A stretch of DNA of 64,000 bases, taken from Paenibacillus sp. FSL R5-0517 (GTDB lineage: Bacteria > Bacillota > Bacilli > Paenibacillales > Paenibacillaceae). Shown piece after piece: positions 1-11,125 of the stretch (its first letter is position 1; every line of letters starts with the position of its first letter). The stretch spans positions 3,038,001 through 3,102,000 of the forward strand of contig NZ_CP150235.1 of the NCBI RefSeq assembly GCF_037974355.1, given 5' to 3'. A model generated the notes under the pieces. That model was not told the DNA's origin. It did not search any database and saw only the letters and a program-made list of their open reading frames with translations. A program made the position numbers and the translations under genes.

Positions 1-1
1 T

Positions 2-2473
2 ATCCGTTATCAGATTATTACGTTTCTGATTGCCGGACATGAAACAACCAGTGGTTTGTTATCTTTTGCCCTGTATTTCTTATTGAACAATCCTGAATCC
101 CTTCAAAAGGCGTACGACGAGGTAGATCAGATTTTGGTCAGTGACTCACCACAGTACGAGGAAATTCTTCAGCTTGCCTATATTCGCATGATTCTAAGTG
201 AATCGCTACGTCTATGGCCAACAGCCCCGGGTTTTGATGTATATGCCAAAGAAGACACCGTCATAGGTGGCAAATATCCCTTGAAGAAAGGGGAGAGTTG
301 TAGCATTCTTCTGCCCCAGCTTCACCGTGACAGAGAGGCTTGGGGAGAGGATGCGGAGCTGTTCCGTCCAGAGCGATTCGAAGATACGACGAAAGTGCCT
401 CATCATGCGTATAAACCTTTTGGTAATGGGGAGAGAGCATGTATTGGCATGCAGTTTGCTTTATATGAAGCAGCTCTTGTGCTTGGCATGCTCCTCAAAC
501 ATTTTGAGCTGATCGATTATAGCAATTATGAATTGGATGTTAAACAGACGCTGACGTTGAAGCCGGGAGACTTCCGAATCCAGGTGAAAGCGCGCGCGGC
601 TACGCAGCCGATGAATAAGGCAACTGTATATGCAAAAGAGAAACCTGATGTTGTTCATAAAAATGTAGCAAGCAACCGTCAGATGGGAGAAAATGTGTTC
701 GTTGAAGCAGATGGTGATCCATCACTCCTGGTGTTGTATGGTTCCAATCTGGGAACGGCAGAAGGCATTGCCAGGGAACTTGTGGAGAAAGGTCGTTCGT
801 ATGGCATCCCAAGTGAAGCTGCAACTCTGAATGAATGGATGGGCCGTTTACCCCGTCAGGGGGTGGTTCTCATCGTCACTGCTTCGTATAATGGTAAACC
901 ACCACAAAATGCTACAGCATTTGTAGACTGGTTGAAGGAAGCGGAGTCAGAGGATGCACGGGATGTGAACTATGCAATTTTGGGCTGTGGAGATCGAAGC
1001 TGGTCGGGAACATACCAGAGTATTCCGCGATTAATGGATGAGAAACTTGAAAATTTAGGTGGCAATCGATTGTTATCCCGCGGTGAAGCCGATGCCGGAG
1101 GTGATATCGAGAAACAAGTCGAGGCATGGCAGCATATGTTGTGGCCGCAGGTGTTGAACGCTCTGGGAATCAACGCGGAAGTAGTGAAGCCAACCCGGCC
1201 AAGCACAAGGGGAATTCAAATGGAGTTTGTCCATCAGGAAGCTGAGATGCCGCTTGCACAAACATATGATGCCAGCTATGCCACGGTATTAGTTAATAAA
1301 GAACTTCAGGAGATGGGAAGTGGGAGAAGCACACGTCACATTGAGGTGTTGCTTCCTAAAGGTATGACCTATAGAGAAGGCGATCATCTAGGCGTGTTGC
1401 CTAACAATCAGTCGCAGAATGTGGACCGGGTTCTGAGTCGGTTCGGGTTAAGTGGAGATGTCCATGTACAATTAACTTCGGACACGAAACACCTTACACA
1501 TCTTCCCCTTAACCGTCCCGTCAAGGTACAAGAGTTGCTCACTCAATGTGTGGAACTGCAAACACCTGCTACCAGAACACAGTTGCAGGAGTTGGCTAAT
1601 CATACGGTATGCCCCCCTCATAAGCGTGAACTGGAAGGCATGTTGGACGAGAACGGCTATAGGGATTATATTCTTGCCCATCGAATCACCATGTTGGACC
1701 TGTTAGAAAAATATGAGGCGTGTGAGTTGCCTTTTGAAAAGTGTATTGAACTATTACCGCCGCTTAAACCCAGATATTATTCAATATCCAGCTCACCACG
1801 ACTGAATTCGGAGCAAGCAAGCATAACCGTATCGGTAGTAAGAGAGCCTGCGTGGAGTGGCAGGGGCGAATACCTTGGCGTTGCCTCATCATACCTCGCC
1901 AGTTGCCAATCCGGAGAACGTATACTGATGTTTGTACGGACGCCGGAATCCGAATTTGTTCTATCGGAAGAGGCCGATGTTCCCATGATCATGGTGGGAC
2001 CGGGAACGGGGGTTGCACCGTTCAGAGGGTTCCTCCAGGCAAGAGCTGTCATGAAACAGAGAGGTTTGCCGCTGAGTGCGGCGCATTTGTTCTTTGGGTG
2101 CAGGGATGATTCAGATTTCATCTATCGTCAGGAGTTAGAACAATACGAACGAGAAGGCATTGTTAAGTTACACATTGCTTTTTCTCGTGCGGAAGGCAAG
2201 CCCAAAACGTATGTACAGGATCTGATGAAAGAGGATTTCGAGCAGTTGCTTCATATGCTCATGAACAATGGAAGAATCTACGTATGTGGAGATGGAAGCC
2301 AGATGGCTCCTGCGGTGAAAGAGGCTTTGCAGCAGGCGTATCAGGAGGTGCAGGGAGCAACGAGGCAGCAAGCGAAAGAATGGCTCATTCAGCTTCAGGC
2401 TGAAGGACGTTATTTGCAGGACGTGTGGGCAGGTAATATACGAACGGTTGAAACCTCTGAATGTATCTATTAA
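2..2473 (+). CDS. Bifunctional cytochrome P450/NADPH-P450 reductase (CYP102 type), 5' truncated by window
   Basis: The frame is open from base 2, so the N-terminal half of the P450 domain lies outside the window. Visible first is the I-helix motif AGHETTSG (bases 32-55). The haem-binding loop [10 protein letters not shown] follows, with the ligand cysteine codon at 440-442. A flavodoxin-like FMN domain starts near base 728 ([11 protein letters not shown]). An FAD/NADPH ferredoxin-reductase domain carries [10 protein letters not shown] and [12 protein letters not shown], and the protein ends with DVWAGN. This order matches the self-sufficient fatty-acid hydroxylase family of P450-BM3, which uses NADPH and O2 to hydroxylate medium- to long-chain fatty acids; the exact substrate is inferred. 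It is cytosolic in known members. No clear terminator follows. An in-frame TTG at 56 is an internal leucine, not a start. Confidence 0.93.
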   Translation: MRYQIITFLIAGHETTSGLLSFALYFLLNNPESLQKAYDEVDQILVSDSPQYEEILQLAYIRMILSESLRLWPTAPGFDVYAKEDTVIGGKYPLKKGESCSILLPQLHRDREAWGEDAELFRPERFEDTTKVPHHAYKPFGNGERACIGMQFALYEAALVLGMLLKHFELIDYSNYELDVKQTLTLKPGDFRIQVKARAATQPMNKATVYAKEKPDVVHKNVASNRQMGENVFVEADGDPSLLVLYGSNLGTAEGIARELVEKGRSYGIPSEAATLNEWMGRLPRQGVVLIVTASYNGKPPQNATAFVDWLKEAESEDARDVNYAILGCGDRSWSGTYQSIPRLMDEKLENLGGNRLLSRGEADAGGDIEKQVEAWQHMLWPQVLNALGINAEVVKPTRPSTRGIQMEFVHQEAEMPLAQTYDASYATVLVNKELQEMGSGRSTRHIEVLLPKGMTYREGDHLGVLPNNQSQNVDRVLSRFGLSGDVHVQLTSDTKHLTHLPLNRPVKVQELLTQCVELQTPATRTQLQELANHTVCPPHKRELEGMLDENGYRDYILAHRITMLDLLEKYEACELPFEKCIELLPPLKPRYYSISSSPRLNSEQASITVSVVREPAWSGRGEYLGVASSYLASCQSGERILMFVRTPESEFVLSEEADVPMIMVGPGTGVAPFRGFLQARAVMKQRGLPLSAAHLFFGCRDDSDFIYRQELEQYEREGIVKLHIAFSRAEGKPKTYVQDLMKEDFEQLLHMLMNNGRIYVCGDGSQMAPAVKEALQQAYQEVQGATRQQAKEWLIQLQAEGRYLQDVWAGNIRTVETSECIY

Positions 2474-2601
2474 AACTTAAAAATGAAAGAGTAGTTCACA
2501 CAAAATAAATCAAATATTTTCACTATATTACAAATATTACATTTTGATAGACTAATATCATATATGATGAAAATGTACTTAAATACGAAAGGAAGATGAA
2601 G

Positions 2602-2836
2602 ATGAAAAAGAAACTTATGATTGGTCTATTAACCGTCGTTGCATGTTTCAGTCTTGGCTCCACATCTTTTGCAGCCAGTGTACCTTCAACTTCAATCATT
2701 TCCAACGCTTGGTGATATTCCAATGACAGCAAGTTATAATGTTGATCCATACTGGGGACAACTCACACTAAAATCAGTTGATGGTCAAACAGGTTACACA
2801 TGGACCGTGACATACGCAGGTTATGTTAACTATTAA
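2602..2836 (+). pseudogene. Small secreted protein, frameshifted
   Basis: An ATG at 2602 has GGAAG six bases upstream and encodes a clear signal peptide (MKKKLMIGLLTVVACFSLG, then STSFAA). The frame hits TGA at 2713-2715 after 37 residues. From there the +1 frame continues with a plausible secreted sequence (GDIPMTASYNVDPYWGQL, later GYTWTVTYAGYVNY) to TAA at 2834-2836. Removing one T near 2709-2711 would join both parts into about 77 residues. I therefore read one small exported protein with a single-base insertion, which could be a real mutation or a sequencing error. The function is not recognised. A strong terminator follows directly, which supports a transcription unit ending here. Confidence 0.6.
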
Positions 2837-2864
2837 AGTAGTAATGGAACATTGCTGTTAATCC

Positions 2865-2917
2865 AAAAAACAGCCGTTCGATCTGGACTTTCACATCCAA
2901 ATCGGCGGCTGTTTTTT
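2865..2917. terminator. Bidirectional intrinsic terminator
   Basis: The arms AAAAAACAGCCG and CGGCTGTTTTTT form a stem with T-runs on both strands. It lies between the small secreted gene (+) and the convergent collagen-like gene (-). Confidence 0.8.
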
Positions 2918-2951
2918 AGATTAGGCACTTTGTAAGAGCGAGAAATGATTC

Positions 2952-4793
<1,842 letters not shown>

Positions 4794-4955
4794 TTATGTG
4801 TAATTCACTCACACTGATGTATGTTTATTCTGGATTAGAGAAATGTGCCCTACTTTCTGAGAAACAAATGTAAGAAAGGTAACAATAAAAAAATAAAGAT
4901 GGCGTGATGAATCCATATGAAAATGCTTACATCTAAAATTTGAAATAAAAAGGAT

Positions 4956-5006
4956 TGACAGTGCCTATTTAAGCGGGTTTAATTATATAGACCGATTGTT
5001 ATAATT
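4956..5006 (+). promoter_or_regulatory. Promoter and LmrA/YxaF-type operator
   Basis: TTGACA at 4956-4961 is a consensus -35 box, while the -10 box is less clear. At 4981-5006 there is an inverted repeat with 7-base arms AATTATA and TATAATT around TAGACCGATTGT. The centre resembles the TAGACC-containing box known for the Bacillus LmrA/YxaF repressors. It precedes a TetR gene of that family, so autoregulation of the pair is inferred. Confidence 0.6.
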
Positions 5007-5027
5007 ATTTGAAGGAAGTGGCTTTCG

Positions 5028-5615
5028 TTGAGTGAAAAGTCTAATGCTAGGGAGTCCATTGTCAGCACAGCAGCGAGACTGTTTTTTTCACAAGGATATC
5101 ATGCGACCGGTCTGAATCAGATCATCAAAGAGAGTAATACGCCAAAAGGGTCGTTGTATCATTATTTCCCTCATGGCAAGGAAGAGCTTGCGCACGAGTG
5201 TATTCAAAAAGCCAATGAACAGATCCTGCAGACATTTGAGAAAACATTTGCAGCCCATGATAATACAGGGGACGCCATTCAGAGATTTATTCATGATTTG
5301 GCTCATGAAACAGAAGCAGCCGGGTTTACCGGATTTCTGCCATTTAGCTTCTGGGCAGCTGTGGAGACATCGTGTATTAGTCAGCAGTTGCGTATTGCAT
5401 GTCAGGGTGTATTTGCAGATTGGCAGGATATCATTAAGAAACATCTGATTCTGGATGGCGTTGGTGAAGAGAAGGCGCGGGAGACTGCACTTCTGATCAT
5501 TTCTTTGATGGAGGGAGCACTGATTATCAGCCTGACCAATCAGGATAAACAGCCTCTGCTGACGGCTGCTGAGTATTTGTCGGTTGTGACGAAGAACGCC
5601 AAACAGGTTCAATGA
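5028..5615 (+). CDS. TetR-family repressor, LmrA/YxaF-like
   Basis: 195 residues. The N-terminal helix-turn-helix spans about residues 8-55 (RESIVSTAARLFFSQGYHAT, then GLNQIIKESNTPKGSLYHYF). The C-terminal ligand domain looks like the LmrA/YxaF subgroup. The start is TTG at 5028, with AAGGAAG about nine bases upstream. The stop overlaps the beginning of the reading frame of the following MFS exporter, so the two are co-transcribed. In Bacillus, LmrA represses lmrB, a lincomycin/puromycin exporter, and ligand binding relieves repression. The same arrangement here supports a drug-responsive repressor, but the ligand is unknown. Confidence 0.88.
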   Translation: MSEKSNARESIVSTAARLFFSQGYHATGLNQIIKESNTPKGSLYHYFPHGKEELAHECIQKANEQILQTFEKTFAAHDNTGDAIQRFIHDLAHETEAAGFTGFLPFSFWAAVETSCISQQLRIACQGVFADWQDIIKKHLILDGVGEEKARETALLIISLMEGALIISLTNQDKQPLLTAAEYLSVVTKNAKQVQ

Positions 5616-5671
5616 GTTATAGCAAGAGCCAGAGAAAAAGAAAGTTCGATACGTTTGAGGAGGATGGGATC

Positions 5672-7165
5672 GTGGAGGTTTCCATGAAGGCTGATTCTGC
5701 ACAGAATCAACAAGAAACGAAGCAATACAAGGTATTTCCGATTTTGTTCGCAATGCTGCTGAGCGGCTTTATTGGTCTGTTTGGGGAAACGGCATTAAAC
5801 GTGGCTTTGACGCCACTTATGGGTCTGCTTGAAGTAGGACCTACAACGATTCAATGGTTAACCACAGGTTACTTGCTTGTGTTGGGAATCCTGGTGCCGG
5901 TATCCGGTATGCTGTTGCAATGGTTTACAACCAGACAGCTATTCACAACGTCCCTGATTTTCTCCATTGCAGGCACATTTGTTGCTGCGCTTGCACCTAG
6001 CTTCGAAATTTTGTTGGTGGCACGGGTACTACAGGCTGTAGGTACAGCACTGTTGCTGCCGCTGATGTTTAACACGATATTGGTTATTTTCCCGATTGAA
6101 AAACGTGGTGCTGCCATGGGATTAATCGGTTTGGTTATCATGTTTGCGCCAGCAAGCGGGCCAAGTATCTCCGGTCTGATCCTGGCTAATCTGAGCTGGC
6201 ACTGGATCTTCTGGATTTCGCTGCCGTTCTTCATTATCTCACTGGTATGCGGCTTGCTGTTCTTGCCGAATATTTCGAAATTGACCAAGCCCAAAATCGA
6301 TGTACTATCCATTATCCTTTCTACTCTAGGTTTTGGTGGTATCGTATACGGCTTCAGTAGCGCAGGTGGACATGGGGATACCGGTGGGGGCTGGACAAGT
6401 CCGATCGTTGTATCCACATTGGTTGTTGGTGTGCTGTCCTTGTTACTGTTCAGCATCCGTCAGTTGAGAATGAAACAGCCTATGATGGACTTGCGTGCCT
6501 TCAAGTACCCAATGTTTACGATTGGTTTGATTCTTGTCTTCATCTGTATGATGATGATTCTGTCTTCCATGTTAATCCTGCCTATGTATCTTCAGCAGGG
6601 AATGGCTGTGACAGCGTTGACTGCTGGATTGGTACTATTACCAGGCAGCTTGTTGAATGGATTTTTATCACCAGTCATGGGACGTTTGTTTGATAAGTTT
6701 GGACCGAAATGGCTTGTGATTATTGGAATGACTGTCGTGGCAATAGTTCTGTTCTTATACACAGGTATTGAAGCGACGACTTCCCTTGGTACGATTATTA
6801 CGTTGCATGTGTTCATGATGGTCGGCATTTCGATGATTATGATGCCTGCACAGACCAATGGTTTGAACCAGTTGCCTCGTGAGTATTATCCACACGGTAC
6901 TGCAATCATGAATACATTACAGCAGGTATCCGGAGCAATCGGTACTGCGGTGGCGGTAAGTATATTGAGTGCAGGGCAATCCAGCTTTCTAAGTAGTGTG
7001 GCGAATCCGGAAACCCCGGAGAATCAACTGGCAGGTTTCACATCAGGAGTACAAAACGCTTTCGTCTTTGCTTTGGTTCTGGCGATAATCGGTTTGATCA
7101 CTTCACTCTTCGTGAAACGAGTCAAGGTTGGATCTACACCAGAGCAACAAGGTCCAATGCATTAA
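5672..7165 (+). CDS. MFS drug exporter, DHA2 (EmrB/QacA, LmrB-like)
   Basis: About 497 residues with 14 predicted hydrophobic segments. It starts after a short hydrophilic leader at FPILFAMLLSGFIGLFGETA and has the family-typical segment WLTTGYLLVLGILVPVSG near residue 60. It should expel toxic compounds using the proton gradient. The start is not certain. The frame is open from ATG 5612, which overlaps the repressor stop, but that has no ribosome site. GTG 5672 has GAGGAGG eight bases upstream, and ATG 5684 has GGAGG five bases upstream. I chose 5672. It lies directly behind its probable repressor, and a terminator follows. Confidence 0.9.
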   Translation: MEVSMKADSAQNQQETKQYKVFPILFAMLLSGFIGLFGETALNVALTPLMGLLEVGPTTIQWLTTGYLLVLGILVPVSGMLLQWFTTRQLFTTSLIFSIAGTFVAALAPSFEILLVARVLQAVGTALLLPLMFNTILVIFPIEKRGAAMGLIGLVIMFAPASGPSISGLILANLSWHWIFWISLPFFIISLVCGLLFLPNISKLTKPKIDVLSIILSTLGFGGIVYGFSSAGGHGDTGGGWTSPIVVSTLVVGVLSLLLFSIRQLRMKQPMMDLRAFKYPMFTIGLILVFICMMMILSSMLILPMYLQQGMAVTALTAGLVLLPGSLLNGFLSPVMGRLFDKFGPKWLVIIGMTVVAIVLFLYTGIEATTSLGTIITLHVFMMVGISMIMMPAQTNGLNQLPREYYPHGTAIMNTLQQVSGAIGTAVAVSILSAGQSSFLSSVANPETPENQLAGFTSGVQNAFVFALVLAIIGLITSLFVKRVKVGSTPEQQGPMH

Positions 7166-7185
7166 TATTATACCTATGCAATATC

Positions 7186-7228
7186 AAGAGCGATGCGTTC
7201 CTTAACCATAAGGATGCATCGCTCTTTT
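7186..7228 (+). terminator. Intrinsic terminator after MFS exporter gene
   Basis: The 11-bp arms AAGAGCGATGC and GCATCGCTCTT form a stem, followed by a short T-run. Confidence 0.8.
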
Positions 7229-7470
7229 ATTAGGTGAAATTTATTAGTTCAATAATTTGTGTTGACGTGAAACGGGTTTCAGCCATTAGAGTAAGTGTAT
7301 AGCCAGTCTTCGGCAGCACAAAACATTGAATTTCAGAGCAAATACTTCATGTTCCTGCAAGATTGTATATGTTCATACTAATATAACAGGGTAATATAGA
7401 ATATATTCGTGCAATTTTAATTAATCGAAAACGATTTATATCTTTTATCTTTATGCAAGGAGACCTCATT

Positions 7471-8118
7471 ATGATAATCATTCATCCCATCGATAACACG
7501 ATCGAAAAGATGCTGTTACACTACGAAAAAAATGGCCATCTCACACTACAGGCTTCGCTTATTAGTAATAGCTCGGTTGTATATAGATTGCAAGACTATT
7601 GTCTCAAGGTATACGCTTCACGAGCAAGATTGGATGGGGAGATGGAAAGTGAAGCAATTAGGTCATTGCAAAATAACCCTTATGCACCTAAATTGTATGC
7701 GTATTCACCAGGGGAGTACATCCTGACAGAGTGGATTGACGCATGTAATCTGAAACAATACCGTGCGGCGTATGGACATATTCCTCCAAGCTTGATATAT
7801 GATATGTTCTCGACAGAGCTTCAGCAGATTCAAGCGGGATATTGGGATTGGGATGTTATCCGATACGAAAATTTACTTTGGACGGAAATCGGAAATGTGA
7901 AAAGAACAGACTTTTGGTTGTGTGAGCCTGTAAGAGCCAGACGCGAGAGCCTGTATGAGCAGGTCATTCAAAAGATTGAACAGATCTACAATGGGGATCG
8001 AATCGAAATGGAGGCAATGGCGCAGTATTTCATTCGTCACCAGCTTACTTCTTCAGAGATCCAGCAAGCCTTCAACGATTTCCGGTCTCAACGGCCAAGA
8101 CTGGCGATAGCACAATAA
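7471..8118 (+). CDS. Protein kinase-like fold protein, unknown substrate
   Basis: 215 residues. The start at ATG 7471 has AAGGAG eight bases upstream; an in-frame ATG at 7453 lies in front of this ribosome site and is unlikely. The order of elements recalls small bacterial Ser/Thr kinase-like or aminoglycoside-phosphotransferase-like proteins. There is an N-lobe lysine in DYCLKVY, a hinge-like strand YILTEWIDACNL, and a region WDWDVIRYENLLWT where a catalytic loop would be. A clear HxD and DFG pair is not visible, so catalysis is doubtful. It appears monocistronic, with terminators on both sides. Confidence 0.6.
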   Translation: MIIIHPIDNTIEKMLLHYEKNGHLTLQASLISNSSVVYRLQDYCLKVYASRARLDGEMESEAIRSLQNNPYAPKLYAYSPGEYILTEWIDACNLKQYRAAYGHIPPSLIYDMFSTELQQIQAGYWDWDVIRYENLLWTEIGNVKRTDFWLCEPVRARRESLYEQVIQKIEQIYNGDRIEMEAMAQYFIRHQLTSSEIQQAFNDFRSQRPRLAIAQ

Positions 8119-8126
8119 ATCATACT

Positions 8127-8170
8127 TAAAACCCCAGAGATATGGATAATCTTTGGGGTTTCTTTTTTTT
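8127..8170. terminator. Intrinsic terminator between convergent genes
   Basis: AAACCCCAGAGAT pairs with ATCTTTGGGGTTT, followed by eight T on the + strand. Confidence 0.8.
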
Positions 8171-8204
8171 ACTATAGCCTTGCATTACTTTGGCAGATTG
8201 TAAG

Positions 8205-9182
8205 TTACTTCTTCACCATAGCCAATATTTCATCGGCAACGAGGTCAGGATGATATTGATGGATGTAATGGTCGGTATCTTTAACGGTTACCTGTTTCGA
8301 TTCATCTGACCAAGATTTGAATTCTGCTTGTGTTTTATCCCATTCGGGCTCACTTGCACCAAAGTAGTCAGCCGTCAGTATGGTGAGTGGAAACGGAAAT
8401 GGTTGCTTGTGATCCACGACCACTTTTCCATTTTCAGCTATTTCACGCAATTCATCCAACGTGTTTTCATTACCATAGTTGTGTAGTAGGGCAGTTGTAT
8501 CCAATTTTTTTAAATCTTCAGGTACAAGTTTCAGTTCATTACGGTTGGCATTGGATGTTTCGACAACCAAGTCAGATTGCATGGAGAGGCGGAATAGTCC
8601 GGTTTGGATACGTAATTTATTAGCAAAACCACCAATTGTGTCTGCCAAAGAGTCATCGTCCTTCGAATAATATTCAGGGCTTCCACCATCAATCATGACG
8701 ATACCCTTAACGAGATCCGGGTATTTTTGTGCGAAGCGGATGGTCTCCAGCGAGCCGAGCGAATGTCCAACTAATACATAAGGTGGCTTCTGTCCAGATA
8801 CCTGCAACAACTCGTGTAATTCTTCAGCTATGGTATCAACATCACGTTTCTTATCGGTCTGATCACTGTATCCATAGCCAAATCGATCATATACAGCGAA
8901 TTTTGTGTTGGGAGCGAGCTTTTCATATAATGGATAATAATCTACATAGGGATTAGCGGTACCCCAGCCGGAGGCGAGCACTACGGTTACATCGCCTTTT
9001 CCACCCGTATATAGATGCATATTTTCACCATGTACTTTGTACAACTCTCCAGGGGGCACAAGTATTTTTGCATCTTGTCTTGCACCTATTTGTTGGTAGA
9101 TTACCCCTGTACCGAGAAGCAACAGAAGCACCGCCAGGTCGAATATCAAAAACTTGACTAATCTTTTACGCCATTTCTTCAT
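8205..9182 (-). CDS. Membrane-anchored alpha/beta hydrolase
   Basis: 325 residues. An N-terminal membrane segment (FLIFDLAVLLLLLGTGVIY, about residues 12-30) follows basic residues, suggesting an anchored enzyme with an extracellular catalytic domain. The hydrolase core has the nucleophile elbow GHSLGS, an oxyanion region ASGWGTANP and a C-terminal histidine in DTDHYIHQYHPD. This is a complete Ser-His hydrolase set of the esterase/lipase type. The substrate is unknown. The start at ATG 9182 has only a weak ribosome site. It is convergent with the kinase-like gene and divergent from the metallo-beta-lactamase-fold gene. Confidence 0.8.
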   Translation of the reverse strand: MKKWRKRLVKFLIFDLAVLLLLLGTGVIYQQIGARQDAKILVPPGELYKVHGENMHLYTGGKGDVTVVLASGWGTANPYVDYYPLYEKLAPNTKFAVYDRFGYGYSDQTDKKRDVDTIAEELHELLQVSGQKPPYVLVGHSLGSLETIRFAQKYPDLVKGIVMIDGGSPEYYSKDDDSLADTIGGFANKLRIQTGLFRLSMQSDLVVETSNANRNELKLVPEDLKKLDTTALLHNYGNENTLDELREIAENGKVVVDHKQPFPFPLTILTADYFGASEPEWDKTQAEFKSWSDESKQVTVKDTDHYIHQYHPDLVADEILAMVKK

Positions 9183-9384
9183 GGTTTCTCACACACTCTC
9201 TCGATGTATTTTCTCAATTATATATGCCCAATCTTATACGAGAGAAAACCGTGTCTTAATTCTATCTTAATTAACCGAAAATTGAATATCACCAGCCAAT
9301 GAATTAATATATAGCTACGATATGAATATATGTTATCTAAATGTTTAATCATAGATTGATTATATAGAACAGAAGGTATGAACA

Positions 9385-10362
9385 ATGACAAAATACGAAA
9401 ATCAGCTTCCGACATCAGCTGGCATGAACTTCAAGTCCTTGGTCAGTATATTGAGAGATTCCATGCGTGGAGATGTTGAGCGGAGGCCATCAGGTACGAT
9501 GCCGATAGTGATGTGTGAACCTGCAGAGTCATTCAGTGCATCCGATCATCCGCAGGTTACATGGTTTGGCCACTCGGCGTTTTTGCTTGAAATCGAGGGT
9601 CACAGGTTACTCTTTGATCCGATGCTGGGCAATCGTCCATCCCCCGTATCATGGGTGGGTACCAAACGTTACAGCACGAATCTACCGATTCAACCGGAGG
9701 ATTTCCCGGCTCTGGATGCAATCATTATATCGCATGACCATTATGATCATCTGGACTATGATTCCATTCGCAGATTGAAGGATAAAACAAAACGATTTAT
9801 CGTGCCGCTTGGCGTACGTCGTCGACTGATTCAACTGGGAGTGCCTTTGGAGCAGATTACCGAGCATAACTGGTGGGATGAGTTATCGTTCAAAGGTCTG
9901 ACATTTGCTTGTACGCCAGCACGACATTTTTCAGGCAGAGGATTATTCGACCGCAATTCGACGTTATGGTGTTCGTGGGTCATCGCTGGACAACATACAA
10001 AAGTGTTCTTTAGTGGTGACAGCGGATACGGTCCTCACTTCAAGGAAATTGGCAGTAAATACGGTCCATTTGATCTGACTTTGATGGAATGCGGGCAATA
10101 TGACGAACGGTGGTCCAACATTCACATGATGCCGGAAGAGACGGTGCAAGCGCATTTGGATGTAGGTGGCCAGTTGCTTATCCCGATTCATTGGGCCGCA
10201 TTTACGCTAGCTTATCATGCCTGGAATGAACCGGTCGAACGGATCACCAAGGCAGCACATTCTATGAATGTTAAGATTGCAACACCTAAAATTGGCGAGA
10301 AGGTTGTACTTCATACGGATCACTACCCTACACATCCATGGTGGAGACCGGAACTCGGTTGA
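9385..10362 (+). CDS. Metallo-beta-lactamase-fold hydrolase, NAPE-PLD/UlaG-like
   Basis: 325 residues. The metal-binding motif ISHDHYDHLD (HxHxDH) is intact. Further ligands fit TPARHFSGRG and FFSGDSGYG, and the late histidine lies in PIHWAAF. The N-terminal core VTWFGHSAFLLEIEG is typical of the beta-lactamase superfamily branch related to N-acyl-phosphatidylethanolamine phospholipase D. A zinc-dependent phosphodiesterase or lactonase activity in the cytoplasm is likely, but the substrate cannot be told. ATG 9385 has AGAAGG about nine bases upstream. It stands alone and a terminator follows. Confidence 0.82.
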   Translation: MTKYENQLPTSAGMNFKSLVSILRDSMRGDVERRPSGTMPIVMCEPAESFSASDHPQVTWFGHSAFLLEIEGHRLLFDPMLGNRPSPVSWVGTKRYSTNLPIQPEDFPALDAIIISHDHYDHLDYDSIRRLKDKTKRFIVPLGVRRRLIQLGVPLEQITEHNWWDELSFKGLTFACTPARHFSGRGLFDRNSTLWCSWVIAGQHTKVFFSGDSGYGPHFKEIGSKYGPFDLTLMECGQYDERWSNIHMMPEETVQAHLDVGGQLLIPIHWAAFTLAYHAWNEPVERITKAAHSMNVKIATPKIGEKVVLHTDHYPTHPWWRPELG

Positions 10363-10366
10363 AATT

Positions 10367-10403
10367 AAAAGCGTTCAGCTCATTCAATGAGTGGACGCTT
10401 TTT
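10367..10403. terminator. Intrinsic terminator between convergent genes
   Basis: AAAAGCGT and ACGCTTTT arms with an inner CTCATT/AATGAG stem. T-runs occur on both strands. Confidence 0.75.
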
Positions 10404-10413
10404 CTGTTGCATT

Positions 10414-10995
10414 TTACATCAGGATCGATAGGGCACTGTAGATTAACATTATACCCATCACGATATTAACTGGACGTTCATATCGCAATAGAAAGCTCTG
10501 GAATAATAGTCCACCAAAAGCCCAGGTCATATTGGCGCTAATCCCGATGAAGGTGAGCAGCAAGGAAAATGCGATAAGTTGAACATGGGATTGCCCAAGA
10601 GGCAGAACAAAAACAGATATGGCCGTAAGTCCATACAGAATGACTTTGGGATTAATGAATTGCAGGGTGAACCCAAATAGAAATGAATAATGATTCACTG
10701 TGTTTTCTTCCGTATCTGCAGGTTTGCTTCGCATAATTTTGATTGCCAGGTAAAGCATGTACACACATCCCAACAGGTTCAAAACGGGTGTGATCTTGGG
10801 GATATATTGATGCAGAATAAGGTTGAAATAGCTGGACAAAAACATAATAAGCAAGCAACCGGCTGCAACTCCACTAATAAACGGTAGGGTCTTGCGGAAA
10901 CCCTTATTTCTTGCATGCGTCATGGAAATGATATTGTTGGGGCCCGGTGTAAATGATGCGATGATTGCGTATGTCACCAAAGGTATGATGTTCAT
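10414..10995 (-). CDS. LysE/RhtB-family amino-acid exporter
   Basis: About 193 residues with six hydrophobic segments. The N-terminal signature SFTPGPNNIISM is typical of the LysE family, which exports amino acids or related small molecules by a cation-motive force. The start at ATG 10995 follows GGAGG closely, while the longer TTG start at 11016 has no such site. It is divergently arranged with an XRE-cupin regulator across about 130 bp that hold a conserved-looking inverted repeat. This pairing suggests local control of export. The exported compound is unknown. Confidence 0.88.
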   Translation of the reverse strand: MNIIPLVTYAIIASFTPGPNNIISMTHARNKGFRKTLPFISGVAAGCLLIMFLSSYFNLILHQYIPKITPVLNLLGCVYMLYLAIKIMRSKPADTEENTVNHYSFLFGFTLQFINPKVILYGLTAISVFVLPLGQSHVQLIAFSLLLTFIGISANMTWAFGGLLFQSFLLRYERPVNIVMGIMLIYSALSILM

Positions 10996-11041
10996 GTGTC
11001 CTCCATGTCTTCTCAAGTTGTGTGATATAATAAACTAAAAC

Positions 11042-11095
11042 GTGCGCTATAACGTATGTTCTTTATCATTGTACAATACGTACGTTATAAAGCAC
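11042..11095. promoter_or_regulatory. Inverted repeat in divergent lysE/XRE control region
   Basis: Arms GTGCnnTATAACGTA (11042-11056) and TACGTTATAnnGCAC (11081-11095) form a mirror pair about 39 bp centre to centre. This is a likely operator for the XRE-cupin regulator acting on both genes. Confidence 0.55.
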
Positions 11096-11125
11096 AACTA
11101 GTTTATATATGAAGGAGGATGGATT

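Noticed and set aside
5612..5671. Start of the MFS exporter at ATG 5612
   Set aside because: The first 20-24 residues are hydrophilic and lack a ribosome site, and stronger sites precede 5672 and 5684.
5088..5753. 221-codon open frame on the minus strand over the TetR gene
   Set aside because: The TetR protein on the + strand is a clear family member, and the antisense frame has no recognisable features.
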